A stretch of 64,000 nucleotides of DNA from VXNE01 sp965206615 (GCA_965206615.1 CBDBKI010000005.1:1054001-1118000); one strand, 5' to 3'; numbered from the stretch's first letter, positions 26,401 to 34,838 are shown. Notes: generated by a model from the letters alone, not told the origin. Numbers and translations: made by a program.

Positions 26401-27075
26401 GTTTTTCCGATACGCCCGGAAGTTCTCGATTCCCAGCGACTCAACCCGCATCGGCGCGGCCTTTCCGGGCGCCTTGGACGTCTCCAATCCGCCAGTCCGG
26501 GTCGGACCTGCCGGCCTTCCGAAACTGCCCGTCATGCAGTCATCAACGATCCTGGCCGGGCTACGTTCGCCTTTTGCAACCACATATCTAGCCAACGTTG
26601 GTGGTACTCCACATTGCTGCAGAAACGTCTGCGCGGAGGGTGGCCGTATCGTCTCCTGTTCCCCCGAGAACAGCGGAACGAATGGCAGTCGGGCTAGAGC
26701 GTTCCCCACCGAGCCACCGTTGAGGGGCACCACGTATTTCCGGCAAAAGTAGACATCGGTTTCCACGGCCGGGCCGAACCGGTCCAGTCCGGGCGAGTTC
26801 GCCGGAACGCACATGACAAAAGCGAGTTCCAATTTTTCCCAGTCACGACGATTCGTTGAGTACATGCCCTTGAACACGTTGTACAACTGGCTGTACCCGG
26901 CCTCAATGTCGCTGCTCACGAAACCAAATCCCGCCACCAACTGACGCATCGTCAGCAGCAGCAGCGGCTCCTCGCCACCGTCGGACGTGACCTCGTCCAA
27001 CCTGGAGCCCGGAAGCGCCTGGTGCAAGTAATCCCGCACGTTCTTCGAAACCGGCCTCACGTCACCCTCCAGCAC
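23443..27075 (-). CDS. SMC/RecF-like ABC ATPase with zinc hook and N-terminal extra domain
   Basis: A protein of about 1210 residues. Residues 1-207 form a separate domain (LLLLTMRQLVAGFGF, then AVETDVYFCRKYVVPL), possibly a fused middle component of three-part ABC conflict systems. From residue 209 an SMC/Rad50-type ATPase begins: IENFRAYRKNAEIRF, Walker A LYGPNGFGKTSVFDAVDFAF near 240, long coiled coils, a zinc-hook CPVCGEDHGNP near 705, a returning coiled coil, and Walker B PIFLDDPVTHFDDLN near 1130 with the trailing VVSTCDE. GTG 27075 was chosen for the GAGGGGGGA site upstream and its 14-base overlap with the preceding nitrilase-fold gene; the frame is open to 27192. Likely DNA-end or phage-DNA sensing ATPase that controls the partner. 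Confidence 0.83.
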   Translation of the reverse strand: MLEGDVRPVSKNVRDYLHQALPGSRLDEVTSDGGEEPLLLLTMRQLVAGFGFVSSDIEAGYSQLYNVFKGMYSTNRRDWEKLELAFVMCVPANSPGLDRFGPAVETDVYFCRKYVVPLNGGSVGNALARLPFVPLFSGEQETIRPPSAQTFLQQCGVPPTLARYVVAKGERSPARIVDDCMTGSFGRPAGPTRTGGLETSKAPGKAAPMRVESLGIENFRAYRKNAEIRFGEDLTVLYGPNGFGKTSVFDAVDFAFTGDIGRLRVKPEDRFRRVANHLDAHGAEGVVTLRFSVDGERHGLVRHVNDRKSARFDGVRLDRKSALEKLTGWRGSTADRVENMVSLFRATHLFSQEHQELASNFRSDCELSSDVVSRLLAFEDYHAGRSKVSAVCAVARGEIETLERERESLRDELAAEEVELESLGRVKEGGGASTDWARVVSSLYERVAAQGLDVPNGMPELKTLRDWRMTFETRGASVREQMEELRRCLGVVERLARRRADLTVLEARVDSGRAALEEAIRRREAVAERHKASLDKMSPVRRELAVLEESVSRLRWLEESLPRHSALAREEADARNRLPIAQASVQEAERHQRAVAGRLREQEKESLDALNRAQEVGRRLVGVRELLSGHDAWTARRTRLVEAVAETQRIDELAVEAALSEKVLSETIEVVAEEEKRVAYRIGALEERRSELGELVTRIGDHINGSVCPVCGEDHGNPEKLLDRIAEHLGEEIAKEERLRLDVVRRRLEELRGRMERAQSSRSDSDLRRRELVREREALETAIGEYERSFAGMGVTGRQSSDGVRKELEGLCSSWERVALEEESKASSVLVDIEKSRRDLGEATEKCNTERGELRRLESDRDRTSASLRKLADDLRAEGDLGLDSPLETVSKRRKLVEAKIRSVRESLGQARQAVAADGGRLKESTAEMESKEDELASLIEELAALSASCRQLEATLARVGIGEDDSEGEVLRRIEVLEKQRNSNDALIRAIIGAELVVDSVTTKAAFSRLQGRVTLRRARLSELRDTRESHVWWLAYFEGLLGLLSSEQDKAVSRFTQDYGPRTSAIQRRLRSVYGFDDVEIRSEESRISVRVSRQGVQLRPTDYFSQSQQQTLLLGLFLTASVSQTWSAMAPIFLDDPVTHFDDLNTYAFLDLIDGLLNDREAGGRQFVVSTCDEKLLKLARQKFAYRKDGARFYTFKGIGDEGPIVV

Positions 27076-28855
27076 TGGCTTCGATCCCCCCCTCAATGTC
27101 ATCCAGGTGGTTTGCATTGCGGAGGAAGCCCAAAACGTCCTGATAGCCCACATGGTACGTAGGCGTACCGGCCTCCGTGAACCTTCTATCACCCGCGACC
27201 TTCTCAGGTGCCGGTTTTAGATAGCTCCCGAACTTAGGATCCCAGGGCGTATTGTCCTTATCTCGCGAAACTAGCAACAGCTGACTACGCTGCCGCCTCA
27301 GTTGACGTTCCTCCAAATGCTCTATGCAAACCTCGTGAGAACTACCCCTTATCGCAATCACATCGATCGACCCTCTACTGAAACACATCACCCCGTGAAC
27401 CATGTCCCTGCCTACGGACTCCAGTCTGTCGCCCGCGCCCAGTATCCGCAGTGTTTCGAGTACATGACGCAGCCCTGACTCCTCCAAACTATCCCAGGCT
27501 TCGAGGTTGCCGTTGCTGCGCGGCGCCGCTAACCGCACGAGGCCGGTCATATCCACCGACCCGATCCGCCGGAGAGCTTCCATGACGGTCTTGTGCGCCT
27601 CCTCCAACGCCTTCGCAAGGGCAGGGGCATGCTTTGGCAACTCGTCGCTGGTCTGATCAAGCACGTCATTAGCCCACTTTACCGCCGCCGGTACCCCTCC
27701 GCCCGGTGCCAACACATGCTCGACCTCCAACGCTCCGTGCACCTCGGCGTTGTCAACCGCAAAGCTCCGTTCCGCGGCACCCCCCTTTACCCAACTCGGG
27801 TTGATCTGCTCGAATAGATGAATACATTCCCCGCGTTCCCGGAAAAATACGTCCGTACATTGGGCCGACGTCAGCAGATCCGGGTTTTCCTCGCGGTACC
27901 TGAAACCCTCGTATGACAGCGTTGGCATCGCACCTTCGGTCATGAACGAACTACTCGGGCCCAGGACCAGGCTCGACCCGAACGAGTCGCAATATCCAGG
28001 ATGCCCCAGACCCGCTGTATTAGCGAACACGATGCACGTGTTGGTACGCGTCGCGTTCGGGTACGACTTTTCACGGAAGAGGGAGACCACGTTATTCAGG
28101 AAGTCCGGGTGCGATGGCCTCTTATTGCGTTGTATAACGAACAGCCACGTCAGCGGAAGTTGCGCTTCCCCCGCTGCGCCGTGCGTCGCCTCCAGGATAC
28201 GTTCGTACACCCTAGGACTGATGGGCCCGATCCAATCCATACAAACCACCGTCCCGAAAATGAACGCCTCGCCGTTCGTGCGCAGTCCTTTGAACAAATA
28301 GATCGAGCCGCCTTTGAAGATACTCCCGTCCTCGCCGCTTGCTTCGGGCCAAGCCGGCCAGAGCTTCGGCTGCACCCATCGCAATACTTGTCCGTCGCTG
28401 GACTTCACCCACGTGATCGAGCAGTTCAGCCATTGATCGTCGCCAACCTGAGCGGCACCGTTTAGTTCCTGATCGTGGTGCGTGTGCTCGGGCTCAAGCA
28501 GCAGTAGGTATTCCGCCTTCGATATCCCATCCAGTCCACCGATCAACACGGTCCCATTGGCCCATGTACTCTCCTGAAGTCTTTTCTCAATGAACTCCAC
28601 CCCTTCTAGCCCCGGAATGCAGTATTCCGGCAGGATCGTGAACTGCGTTACGCCACCGCCCGGCGCACTAGCTATATCCATCGTCCGCCCGAGGACCTTT
28701 AGTTGACGCGGCCTTACCCGCTCCGCCAGGCTGTAGGGTACGTTAGGCGTGAAAGCGTCAACCGGCACGTGCGGCTGCGCAATCACCATGCGAACCCTAT
28801 CCGGCCGAGGCCGAATGCCCCATGTGGCCAAGTCCACGAATCTGATTTCAACCAT
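27062..28855 (-). CDS. Nitrilase-superfamily protein, putative effector partner of the SMC-like ATPase
   Basis: A 597-residue protein. Residues 1-270 carry a complete carbon-nitrogen hydrolase site: Glu77 in FTILPEYCIPG, Lys164 in WVQPKLWPAWPE and Cys205 in GTVVCMDWIG, followed by CIVFANTAGLGHPGYCDSFG as in nitrilases. The remaining 300 residues hold a helical region (about 420-490) and an unassigned C-terminal domain. No signal peptide. ATG 28855 has AAGGAAG 9 bases upstream. It overlaps the SMC-like gene by 14 bases, so the two are coupled. Nitrilase-fold enzymes hydrolyse or form amide/nitrile bonds; here the substrate is unknown. A role as defence effector is inference from the pairing and from the island. 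Confidence 0.85.
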   Translation of the reverse strand: MVEIRFVDLATWGIRPRPDRVRMVIAQPHVPVDAFTPNVPYSLAERVRPRQLKVLGRTMDIASAPGGGVTQFTILPEYCIPGLEGVEFIEKRLQESTWANGTVLIGGLDGISKAEYLLLLEPEHTHHDQELNGAAQVGDDQWLNCSITWVKSSDGQVLRWVQPKLWPAWPEASGEDGSIFKGGSIYLFKGLRTNGEAFIFGTVVCMDWIGPISPRVYERILEATHGAAGEAQLPLTWLFVIQRNKRPSHPDFLNNVVSLFREKSYPNATRTNTCIVFANTAGLGHPGYCDSFGSSLVLGPSSSFMTEGAMPTLSYEGFRYREENPDLLTSAQCTDVFFRERGECIHLFEQINPSWVKGGAAERSFAVDNAEVHGALEVEHVLAPGGGVPAAVKWANDVLDQTSDELPKHAPALAKALEEAHKTVMEALRRIGSVDMTGLVRLAAPRSNGNLEAWDSLEESGLRHVLETLRILGAGDRLESVGRDMVHGVMCFSRGSIDVIAIRGSSHEVCIEHLEERQLRRQRSQLLLVSRDKDNTPWDPKFGSYLKPAPEKVAGDRRFTEAGTPTYHVGYQDVLGFLRNANHLDDIEGGIEASAGG

Positions 28856-29029
28856 AGTGCCGCGCTTCCTTGGATATTCCAAACCTCGACTGGATCGGCG
28901 ACCACCAAAACGAATCCGCTGGTTCCAACCCAGCGGTGCATCGAGCCCAAGGGAACGGCTCGGTTCCACTAAACCGGTCAGTCCCGTGCGCCCATACCGG
29001 CTAGAGACGCCCGCGCTAGCCGACGGTCT

Positions 29030-29266
29030 TCAGCGCGAAGACCACGGCTGCTGGAAACACGGCCTACTTGACAACATCCAGAACCAAGCGGACCCGGCCA
29101 CCGCGCATACAGGCCTTGATGGCCGCTTTCTGCGCCCGCAGGACCTGCGTTTCCAGCTGGACAACTGGCCCTTCCGCTCGAGAACACCCGCTTCCCGCCG
29201 TAGCTTTCTCGCCTCCGCGTCCGCTCCGCCGGCCTCAAGCCGGGACTTGGTGGATTCGCCCTTCAC
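29030..29266 (-). pseudogene. Short decayed coding stretch, unknown
   Basis: One frame starts MKGESTKSRLEAGGADAEAR then KLRREAGVLER; after a shift another frame continues VVQLETQVLRAQKAAIKACM then GRVRLVLDVVK and a stop at about 29075. Together they resemble one short helical protein split by a frameshift. Family not recognised. Located between the nitrilase-fold gene and the IS3 fragment. Confidence 0.25.
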
Positions 29267-29322
29267 CGCGGCATCCTAGCACGCGGCGGTGCCGCGCCCA
29301 GCGCGTCCGGTGCCGGACCGGC

Positions 29323-29913
29323 TCACTCTGCACGAGCCTGCGCCGACGTTTTCCGGGAACGGGAAGCGGAACCTGTCAACGACTTTGAGACACTGACGAT
29401 CGCGATTTGCTGAGCAGTGTGTCCGGTTGTGGATGTCACGGTTGGATTGATCCAGACCGCTTCGGGAAGGGGATCCGGTTTCGGGATGCCTCGAACGAAG
29501 CGTTCGGGATGACGGGTCCAGGCGGCTTGAAGGGTGCGCCCGCGCTGGTCGAGCACGCTCTGGGTTCGATGATGATGGACGTCGTCCGGGGTGAGCATCG
29601 CGATCCCGCCATGGCGATGCTCGGTGTTGTACCAAGGGAAGAACGTCTGGCAGAAGGCGATTGCGGCGGTGATGTCGTGGAAGCGGCCAGGGAAGCCGGG
29701 GTGGTACTTCAGGGTCTTGAACTGCGCGTCGGAGAACGGGTTGTCGTCGGACACCTGGGGGCGGCTCAGTGAGCGGGTCACGCCGAGATCGGCGAGCAGT
29801 TGTGCGGTGCACTTGCTGGTCATCGGCGCGCCGCGGTCGGAGTGCAGGGTAAGCACTGGGGGCTGGACGCCCTGTTTGTGGCAGGTTTCTTCGATGAGGT
29901 ATAGCGGGATCGG
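29323..29913 (-). pseudogene. IS3-family integrase, C-terminal fragment
   Basis: The frame gives LIEETCHKQGVQPPVLTLHS then DRGAPMTSKCTAQLLADLGV and DNPFSDAQFKTLKYHPGFPG, then FCQTFFPWYNTEHRHGGI, the second half of an IS3-family rve/DDE integrase. The second catalytic Asp (LHSDRG) is present. The usual Glu of the S-E-A-Q-F motif is Asp. The N-terminal half and OrfA are missing. The element directly joins the 3' end of a peptide-transporter ATPase gene, which it truncates near 29913. Confidence 0.85.
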
Positions 29914-30679
29914 GCTCCGGATTCGACCCGAAAAGCATCTCCGCATACGGATGCTTCGGATGAAAGAACACCCGGTCCGCGGGCCCCAGTTCGATCAGCG
30001 ACCCGCGATACATCACCGCCATCCGGTCTGAGATGTAGCGCACCATCGACAGATCGTGCGCGATGAACAGCATCGTGAGCCCGAGCGACTCCTTCAGCTC
30101 CCCGAGCAGGTTCACCACCTGCGCCTGCACGGAAGCGTCCAACGCCGAGATCGGCTCGTCGCAGACGACGAACTCCGGCTCCATGATGAGCGCCCGGGCA
30201 ATCCCGATGCGCTGGCGCTGCCCGCCGGAGAGTTCGTGCGGATAGCGGGCAATGTGGCCGGCGTTGAGCCCCACGCGTTCGAGCCAGTTCGCGACGCTCT
30301 CCCGAATCTCGCGCCCGCCGAGGTTCGTGTGCAGTCGTAGCCCCTCGCCGACGATCTCGCCCACGGTCATGCGCGGGTTCAGCGACGAGTAGGGGTCCTG
30401 GAAGATCATCTGCATCGAACGCGCGAAACGCTGGAAGTCGCCCGGCGCGTAGCGGGTTTGCAGGGTCTCGCGCTTGAACAGCACCTCTACCGGCGGTCTT
30501 GTCGTGCAGCCCCAGCATGGTCTTGCCGAGGGTGGATTTGCCGGAACCGCTCTCGCCGACCAGGCCCACGATCTCCCGCGGGCGATGTCGAGGCTCACGT
30601 CGTCCACGGCGTGCACGATCTGGTTGCGCCCGAGGTCGAAGTGCCGGGTGAGGCCGCGGATCTCGACCAGCGCGCTCAC
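29914..30679 (-). pseudogene. Oligopeptide ABC transporter ATPase (OppF/DppF-like), frameshifted and truncated
   Basis: The start GTG (overlapping the OppD stop, GTGA) reads SALVEIRGLTRHFDLG. The Walker A segment GESGSGKSTLGKTMLGLHDK lies in another frame, implying two compensating shifts near 30490-30580. After that the original frame gives QDPYSSLNPRMTVGEIV, LSGGQRQRIGIARALI (signature), VVCDEPISALD (Walker B) and HPKHPYAEMLF. The gene stops being OppF-like just where the IS3 fragment begins. In intact form it would energise peptide import; here it is a relic. Confidence 0.85.
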
Positions 30680-30955
30680 GCTCGGTCCTCGCGCGACGTC
30701 CGGGCGGCGTCGGGCGTCCCGGTCGCGTAGTGCAGGCCGTGAGCCCGTTCCGGGCAGTCCGCGTGATGCAGCCAGCACTGCGAACTGTGCGAGCCGCCGA
30801 GCGTGAACGGCTCGGGGTGGCTGTCCTCGCAGATGCGCATGGCGTGCGGGCAACGCCTGAAGTAGGCGCATCCGGCCGGCGGTGCGAAGAGGTCCGAGGG
30901 GATCCGAGGATCGGTGTCAGGTCCTTGGCCGCCTCTCGCGGTTGGTCAGCGTCCC
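30676..30955 (-). pseudogene. C-terminal remnant of OppD/DppD-like transporter ATPase
   Basis: The frame ending with TGA at 30676 reads PAGCAYFRRCPHAMRIC then SHPEPFTLGGSHSSQCWLHH, the Cys-rich oligo-HPY C-terminus of OppD-type ATPases. An in-frame stop at about 30955 shows the ATPase core is gone. The tail keeps the coupled stop/start with the oppF-like relic, so the pair once formed a normal operon. Confidence 0.7.
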
Positions 30956-31088
30956 GTGCTTGAGACCGAGCGTATGGGGGTTCGGTTGTGGCCACGCACC
31001 AGCTCCGCACTACGACGGTTGCTCTCGCCGAGTGGGTGTCCCTCGCCGAGCCCACACGGAAACCGCGACCTTCGGGGGCGAGGATGCC

Positions 31089-31754
31089 GTGAATACGGTT
31101 CGCGAGCTCTTCGGCCACGTCGCGCGATTCGACTTCGGCGAAGTGTCGAAAAAGATCCCGAAAGTGGACCTGCCGCAGCTGGTGCCGTTCATGAAGGCGA
31201 TGTTCGCTGTGAGGGGGAGGCGACCTACTCAGGCTGACGCGTTGCGGTTGAGCGTGCGAACGCCGGTGGAATGGCAGGATGATTTCGGTGTCGCTGATCA
31301 ATACGAGTTGCTGTTTGCGCGCGAGCCGCGGCCAGCGAGAGGTGAGGATGTCGCCGGTGTCGGACATCGGGTCGTTGACCGGGCTCTGCGGGACGCGGCT
31401 GACCTGCCGGCGGCGTTCGGGGTGGTTACGGGCCTTGACGGCATACTTTTCGTGTTTGTCGTACGAGACCGGATCACCGGCTCGGACGGACCAGTCCGGT
31501 CGGTAGTCGTGGGCGTGACGAGAAGCGGCGACGGAGAGTGGGAATTGATGCGAGACTGGGAAGTCATTCTGCGGCTCAGTCCCTTGGCTGACAAACCGCG
31601 GAGTCCAGCGTTGTCACCAGAGACGCGGCTCGCGCGGGGTATGGGCCGTACTGTCGAGTCGGCCCAGATATACGTAGAGGGAAGGTTGGACGCATTGGAG
31701 TTGCCGTTTACGTTGCCAACCGTTGAGCCGCTCTGTTGCTTGGTACCGGGCTGA
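31089..31754 (+). CDS. Hypothetical protein (221 aa)
   Basis: The frame from GTG 31089 encodes VNTVRELFGHVARFDFGEVS, a mixed alpha/beta sequence with a hydrophobic strand LDGILFVFVVRDRI and a strand pair VRSVVVGVTRSGDGEWELM, ending CCLVPG. No family recognised, no signal peptide. The frame is open upstream to 30882, but that part is Arg/Cys/Gly rich and reads like non-coding sequence. GAGG lies just ahead of the GTG. It is a lone gene between the Opp relics and the PD-(D/E)xK-like gene. Confidence 0.45.
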   Translation: MNTVRELFGHVARFDFGEVSKKIPKVDLPQLVPFMKAMFAVRGRRPTQADALRLSVRTPVEWQDDFGVADQYELLFAREPRPARGEDVAGVGHRVVDRALRDAADLPAAFGVVTGLDGILFVFVVRDRITGSDGPVRSVVVGVTRSGDGEWELMRDWEVILRLSPLADKPRSPALSPETRLARGMGRTVESAQIYVEGRLDALELPFTLPTVEPLCCLVPG

Positions 31755-32323
31755 CGGAGAGGGGTTTGGGCGCAGTCTGCCGATCGGAACGCTGGGACTG
31801 TTGATCGGCACGAGGAGGTGCAGGCTCCATGGGGCAGCAAGTTCACGGTTTGTGGCCTGCGCAGCTCCGCATTGTCAGGTTAGGAAAAGAGGCAGATCGC
31901 GACAGCGGAAGATTGAGGCGACACGGGGCACATGCATCGAAACACGCTCTGGATCCCCTGCACGAGCAGCGATTCTCCACCCAAAACGGTTCCCGGATGG
32001 GGGACCTCCAAACGGACTGGAAACGAGTTGCTGGCCGCGACGCTTGCGAAGGGGCCTCGGAATGCAGACGCGTATTCTGGACGAGTTCCTATGCGCTGAG
32101 AGTGTCATCAGTCTATTGTGAGCGTCGCAGAGTCGCCAGGAGCGCTGTAGGAGTGGGTGCGCCCGAAGGGGTCGGGCCCAGGATCGGTGGTGCGCCGATG
32201 GTCGGGTTGGAGGGACGTGTGGCAACGGCCATCGGAGGAAAGCCGGGATCCGCAGGAGGCCGGATAGTGGAGTGTGGCAGGCCCATGGTGGGCGCCAAAT
32301 AGCTGAGGTAGGAGGAACGAGTA
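31755..32323. other. Intergenic stretch without a supported gene
   Basis: Open frames on both strands have shadow-like, low-complexity composition (Gly/Arg/Pro). The only clear signal is a strong ribosome site AGGAGG at 32310-32315 belonging to the next gene. Confidence 0.4.
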
Positions 32324-33280
32324 CTGAGCGCTGGAACTAAAGGGACGTTTTGGATCCCGTTTACGAGTCGGGACTTCCCGGGGCGGATGGTCGCGCAGGG
32401 CGGACGCCTGGCGGCGGACTGGGGTGATCTCCTCTGGGCTGCTCTGACGGTCGGGAGGCCCAATACGGCTTACGTTCTGGGGCATGGGGACGCGTCGTAC
32501 CACGAGGCTCTGTTCCGGCTATCGCTGGTGCGAATGGCACTCGAAGAGCGGCCGTCGAGCGAGGGGCTGCACCGGACCGAGGCGTTCCGTTCGCTAGACC
32601 CGACGGAGAAGGGCGCCGTGAGCTACTTCCTGGGGATGGCGGTGTGCAAGCTGTTCGCGGAGGGGTTGCTTCGCACGACGTGGCTTCTACACCTGGACGT
32701 GTTCCGGGACCAGCTGGACCCCGAGGTGCTGGGCGGGCGCTCCCGGCCGGACCTGGTCGGCCTGGACGATTCAGGCGCGTGGCACACTTTTGAGTGCAAG
32801 GGCAGGTCGAGCGTTCCCACCGCCGAGGAGCGGCGCAAAGCGAAGGCGCAGGCGCAGCGGCTCGTGCGGGTCGGTTCGACGGACTGCACGTTGCATGTGG
32901 GGGCGATTTCATACTTCCGGCAGGACGGGCTTGAGTTCCACTGGCGCGATCCGGATCCGGAGGAACCGGCGGTGGTGGAGCCGCTCGAGGTGAATCCGCC
33001 GGAGGACGCCTGGCGCCATCACTACGCGCCGTCGTTGGCCTTGTACAACGCCGGTGGGACCATCGCCATGTCCGAGGCGCGGACCGACGCGGACGTGAAC
33101 ATCGAGATCCATCCCGAAGTCCACGAGCGCCTGTCAGCGGGGGACTGGGGTGGGGCGCGGTTGCGCGTGGATGAAGACCGGGGCGGGCTGGAGGAAGGCG
33201 GATTCCGCGCGGACGGGCTGAAGGTGACGGCGGGCGAGTCGTGGTCCAGGGAGCGGGAGGCGCAGCGGGTCGACATGTAA
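32324..33280 (+). CDS. PD-(D/E)xK nuclease-like protein with apparent CTG start
   Basis: A protein of about 318 residues. The segment GGRSRPDLVGLDDSGAWHTF then ECKGRSSVPTAEERRKA near residue 145 fits a PD-(D/E)xK nuclease core (R-P-D ... E-x-K). The upstream codons (GTKGTFWIPFTSRDFPG) are clearly protein-like and reach back to an AGGAGG site 8 bases before a CTG at 32324; no ATG, GTG or TTG is in a suitable place, and the first ATG (32387) has no ribosome site. So either CTG is used or an ATG has mutated. It is followed after 187 bases by a ParB-like gene. Likely a defence or repair nuclease; not assigned to a known system. Confidence 0.6.
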   Translation: MSAGTKGTFWIPFTSRDFPGRMVAQGGRLAADWGDLLWAALTVGRPNTAYVLGHGDASYHEALFRLSLVRMALEERPSSEGLHRTEAFRSLDPTEKGAVSYFLGMAVCKLFAEGLLRTTWLLHLDVFRDQLDPEVLGGRSRPDLVGLDDSGAWHTFECKGRSSVPTAEERRKAKAQAQRLVRVGSTDCTLHVGAISYFRQDGLEFHWRDPDPEEPAVVEPLEVNPPEDAWRHHYAPSLALYNAGGTIAMSEARTDADVNIEIHPEVHERLSAGDWGGARLRVDEDRGGLEEGGFRADGLKVTAGESWSREREAQRVDM

Positions 33281-33467
33281 CGCGATGGCGTCGCCAGCGG
33301 ACGTTCTGGATCCGGGACCGGGAGCGAGGGGCTGGGCGGGGTAGACAGATTCGTCTCCGCAAGGTGCCGAGCCGGCGCTAAGGCCTCGCGATTTGCTTGG
33401 CGAAGGGCCGCGAAGTGGATCGACGGCCGTGGGGGACTGAGGAGACAAAACGGAGCGATGGGGATAC

Positions 33468-34838
33468 ATGACCGAACAACTTGAACTGACTATTGACGAA
33501 TTGCTCCTTGACCAGGAGAACCCGCGTCTGGGGTCGATCGCTTCGCAGTCGGAGGCGCTCGCGGGAATCGTCATGCTCAATCCGGGGCACTTCCGCAACT
33601 TGATGGTCAGCATCAGGGAAGGCGGGCTGGATCCTGGCGACAGCTTGTACGTCGTGCGATCGGAGGATGGCCAGGACTACGTAGTCCTCGAAGGCAACCG
33701 GCGCCTGTCCGCGTTGAAGGTGCTGAGCAACCCGGAACTGCTGGCGGGCACCGATCTGGCGGAGTCCGTGACGAATCCGCTTGTCCGTGAGGCGACCGGG
33801 TTCGACCGGACTGACGTGGAGCCGATCCGTTGTGTCCGCTTCGATGATCGCGACGCGGCCAACGACTGGATCCGGCGGCGCCACACGGGCACCGCGGAGG
33901 GCGAGGGGCGGATCGTCTGGAGGCCGTTGGAAATCCAACGGTTTTCGAGCGACTACACGACCATTGACGTGATCGATTTCGTGGGGAGGAACGCCGGCTA
34001 CTCGAAGGAAGAGTGGGGCAAGGCGCATGCGGCGCTCGGCGGCGGAAAATCGACCAATCTGACGAGGCTGTTGGAGTCGGCGGCAGGGCGGCAACACCTC
34101 GGGATCTCGGTGGAGACGACGGGCTCGCGCCGGACCCCGACGCTCGGAACGGACCCGGAGTGGGCGCTCGCGGTGCTGCGACGGATCGCCGCCGACATCG
34201 TCTCGGGGGCAGTGAACTCCAGGCGGCTGAACCGCGCGACGGACATCGAGAAGTACTTCGCGGACCTGTCGCCGGAACTGCAGCCGAGCGAGAAGACGAC
34301 GGCTTCGAAGCGGAAGGCCTTTCGCGACATCAACCTATCCGGTAGCCGGCCGACGCCGCGGAAGCCCGCGCCGAAGACGAAGCGCGCGCCGAGGAAGCGC
34401 AAGACGCTGGCGCCGAAGAGTCATCCGTTCGACATGAGCAGTTCGACGAAACTGGGCATGCTGGTCGGCGAAGCCGGATCGCTGGATGTCGGTAGATTCC
34501 CGTTGTCGAGTGCCTTCGTCTTGCGCGCGATCGTCGAACTGGCGGTGAACGACTACATGAAAGCGAACGGATTGCCGCTGGGGCCGCAGGGAGGACCGGA
34601 ATTCGATCTGACCAAAAAGGCGAGCGACGTCGTCGATGAACTGAGGTCGAGCGAAAAGGTGGCGGCGAAGGACTTGCGCGCTTTCCGCAACCGGCTGCTG
34701 ACCAGAACATCGGCGTGTTCGATCCAGTCGCTGAACGGATTCGTCCACAATCCGTATGATCTGCCGAGCGCGGATGACCTGAGGGCGGGATGGGAGGCGT
34801 CCCTGCCGCTGCTCATCGCGACGTACGGAAGCGCATAG
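33468..34838 (+). CDS. ParB/sulfiredoxin-fold domain protein
   Basis: A 456-residue protein with an N-terminal ParB-like domain: ELLLDQENPRLGS, then the hallmark VLEGNRRLSALKVLSNPEL near residue 78 (the G-x-R-R-x-x-A motif that binds CTP in ParB proteins). The middle contains a Lys/Arg/Pro-rich linker (PRKPAPKTKRAPRKRK, about 285-310). The C-terminal 140 residues are helical and unassigned. It is not a chromosomal ParB, having no neighbouring parA and a different C-terminus. Such ParB-like proteins are frequent in restriction and defence islands. Its stop is overlapped by the GTG of the broken D12 methylase gene, suggesting co-expression with a methylase originally. Confidence 0.75.
   Translation: MTEQLELTIDELLLDQENPRLGSIASQSEALAGIVMLNPGHFRNLMVSIREGGLDPGDSLYVVRSEDGQDYVVLEGNRRLSALKVLSNPELLAGTDLAESVTNPLVREATGFDRTDVEPIRCVRFDDRDAANDWIRRRHTGTAEGEGRIVWRPLEIQRFSSDYTTIDVIDFVGRNAGYSKEEWGKAHAALGGGKSTNLTRLLESAAGRQHLGISVETTGSRRTPTLGTDPEWALAVLRRIAADIVSGAVNSRRLNRATDIEKYFADLSPELQPSEKTTASKRKAFRDINLSGSRPTPRKPAPKTKRAPRKRKTLAPKSHPFDMSSSTKLGMLVGEAGSLDVGRFPLSSAFVLRAIVELAVNDYMKANGLPLGPQGGPEFDLTKKASDVVDELRSSEKVAAKDLRAFRNRLLTRTSACSIQSLNGFVHNPYDLPSADDLRAGWEASLPLLIATYGSA

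Noticed and set aside
28978..29279. Frames on both strands between the nitrilase-fold gene and the IS3 fragment as full genes
   Set aside because: None has both a start and protein-like sequence throughout; kept only as a low-confidence relic.
31829..32302. Rightward frame of 157 codons before the PD-(D/E)xK-like gene
   Set aside because: Composition is Gly/Arg/Ala rich with repeated short words, both strands are open, and no ribosome site or homology is apparent.
33468..34838. Chromosome or plasmid partition ParB
   Set aside because: No parA or parS-like sites nearby and the C-terminal two-thirds differ from partition ParB proteins.
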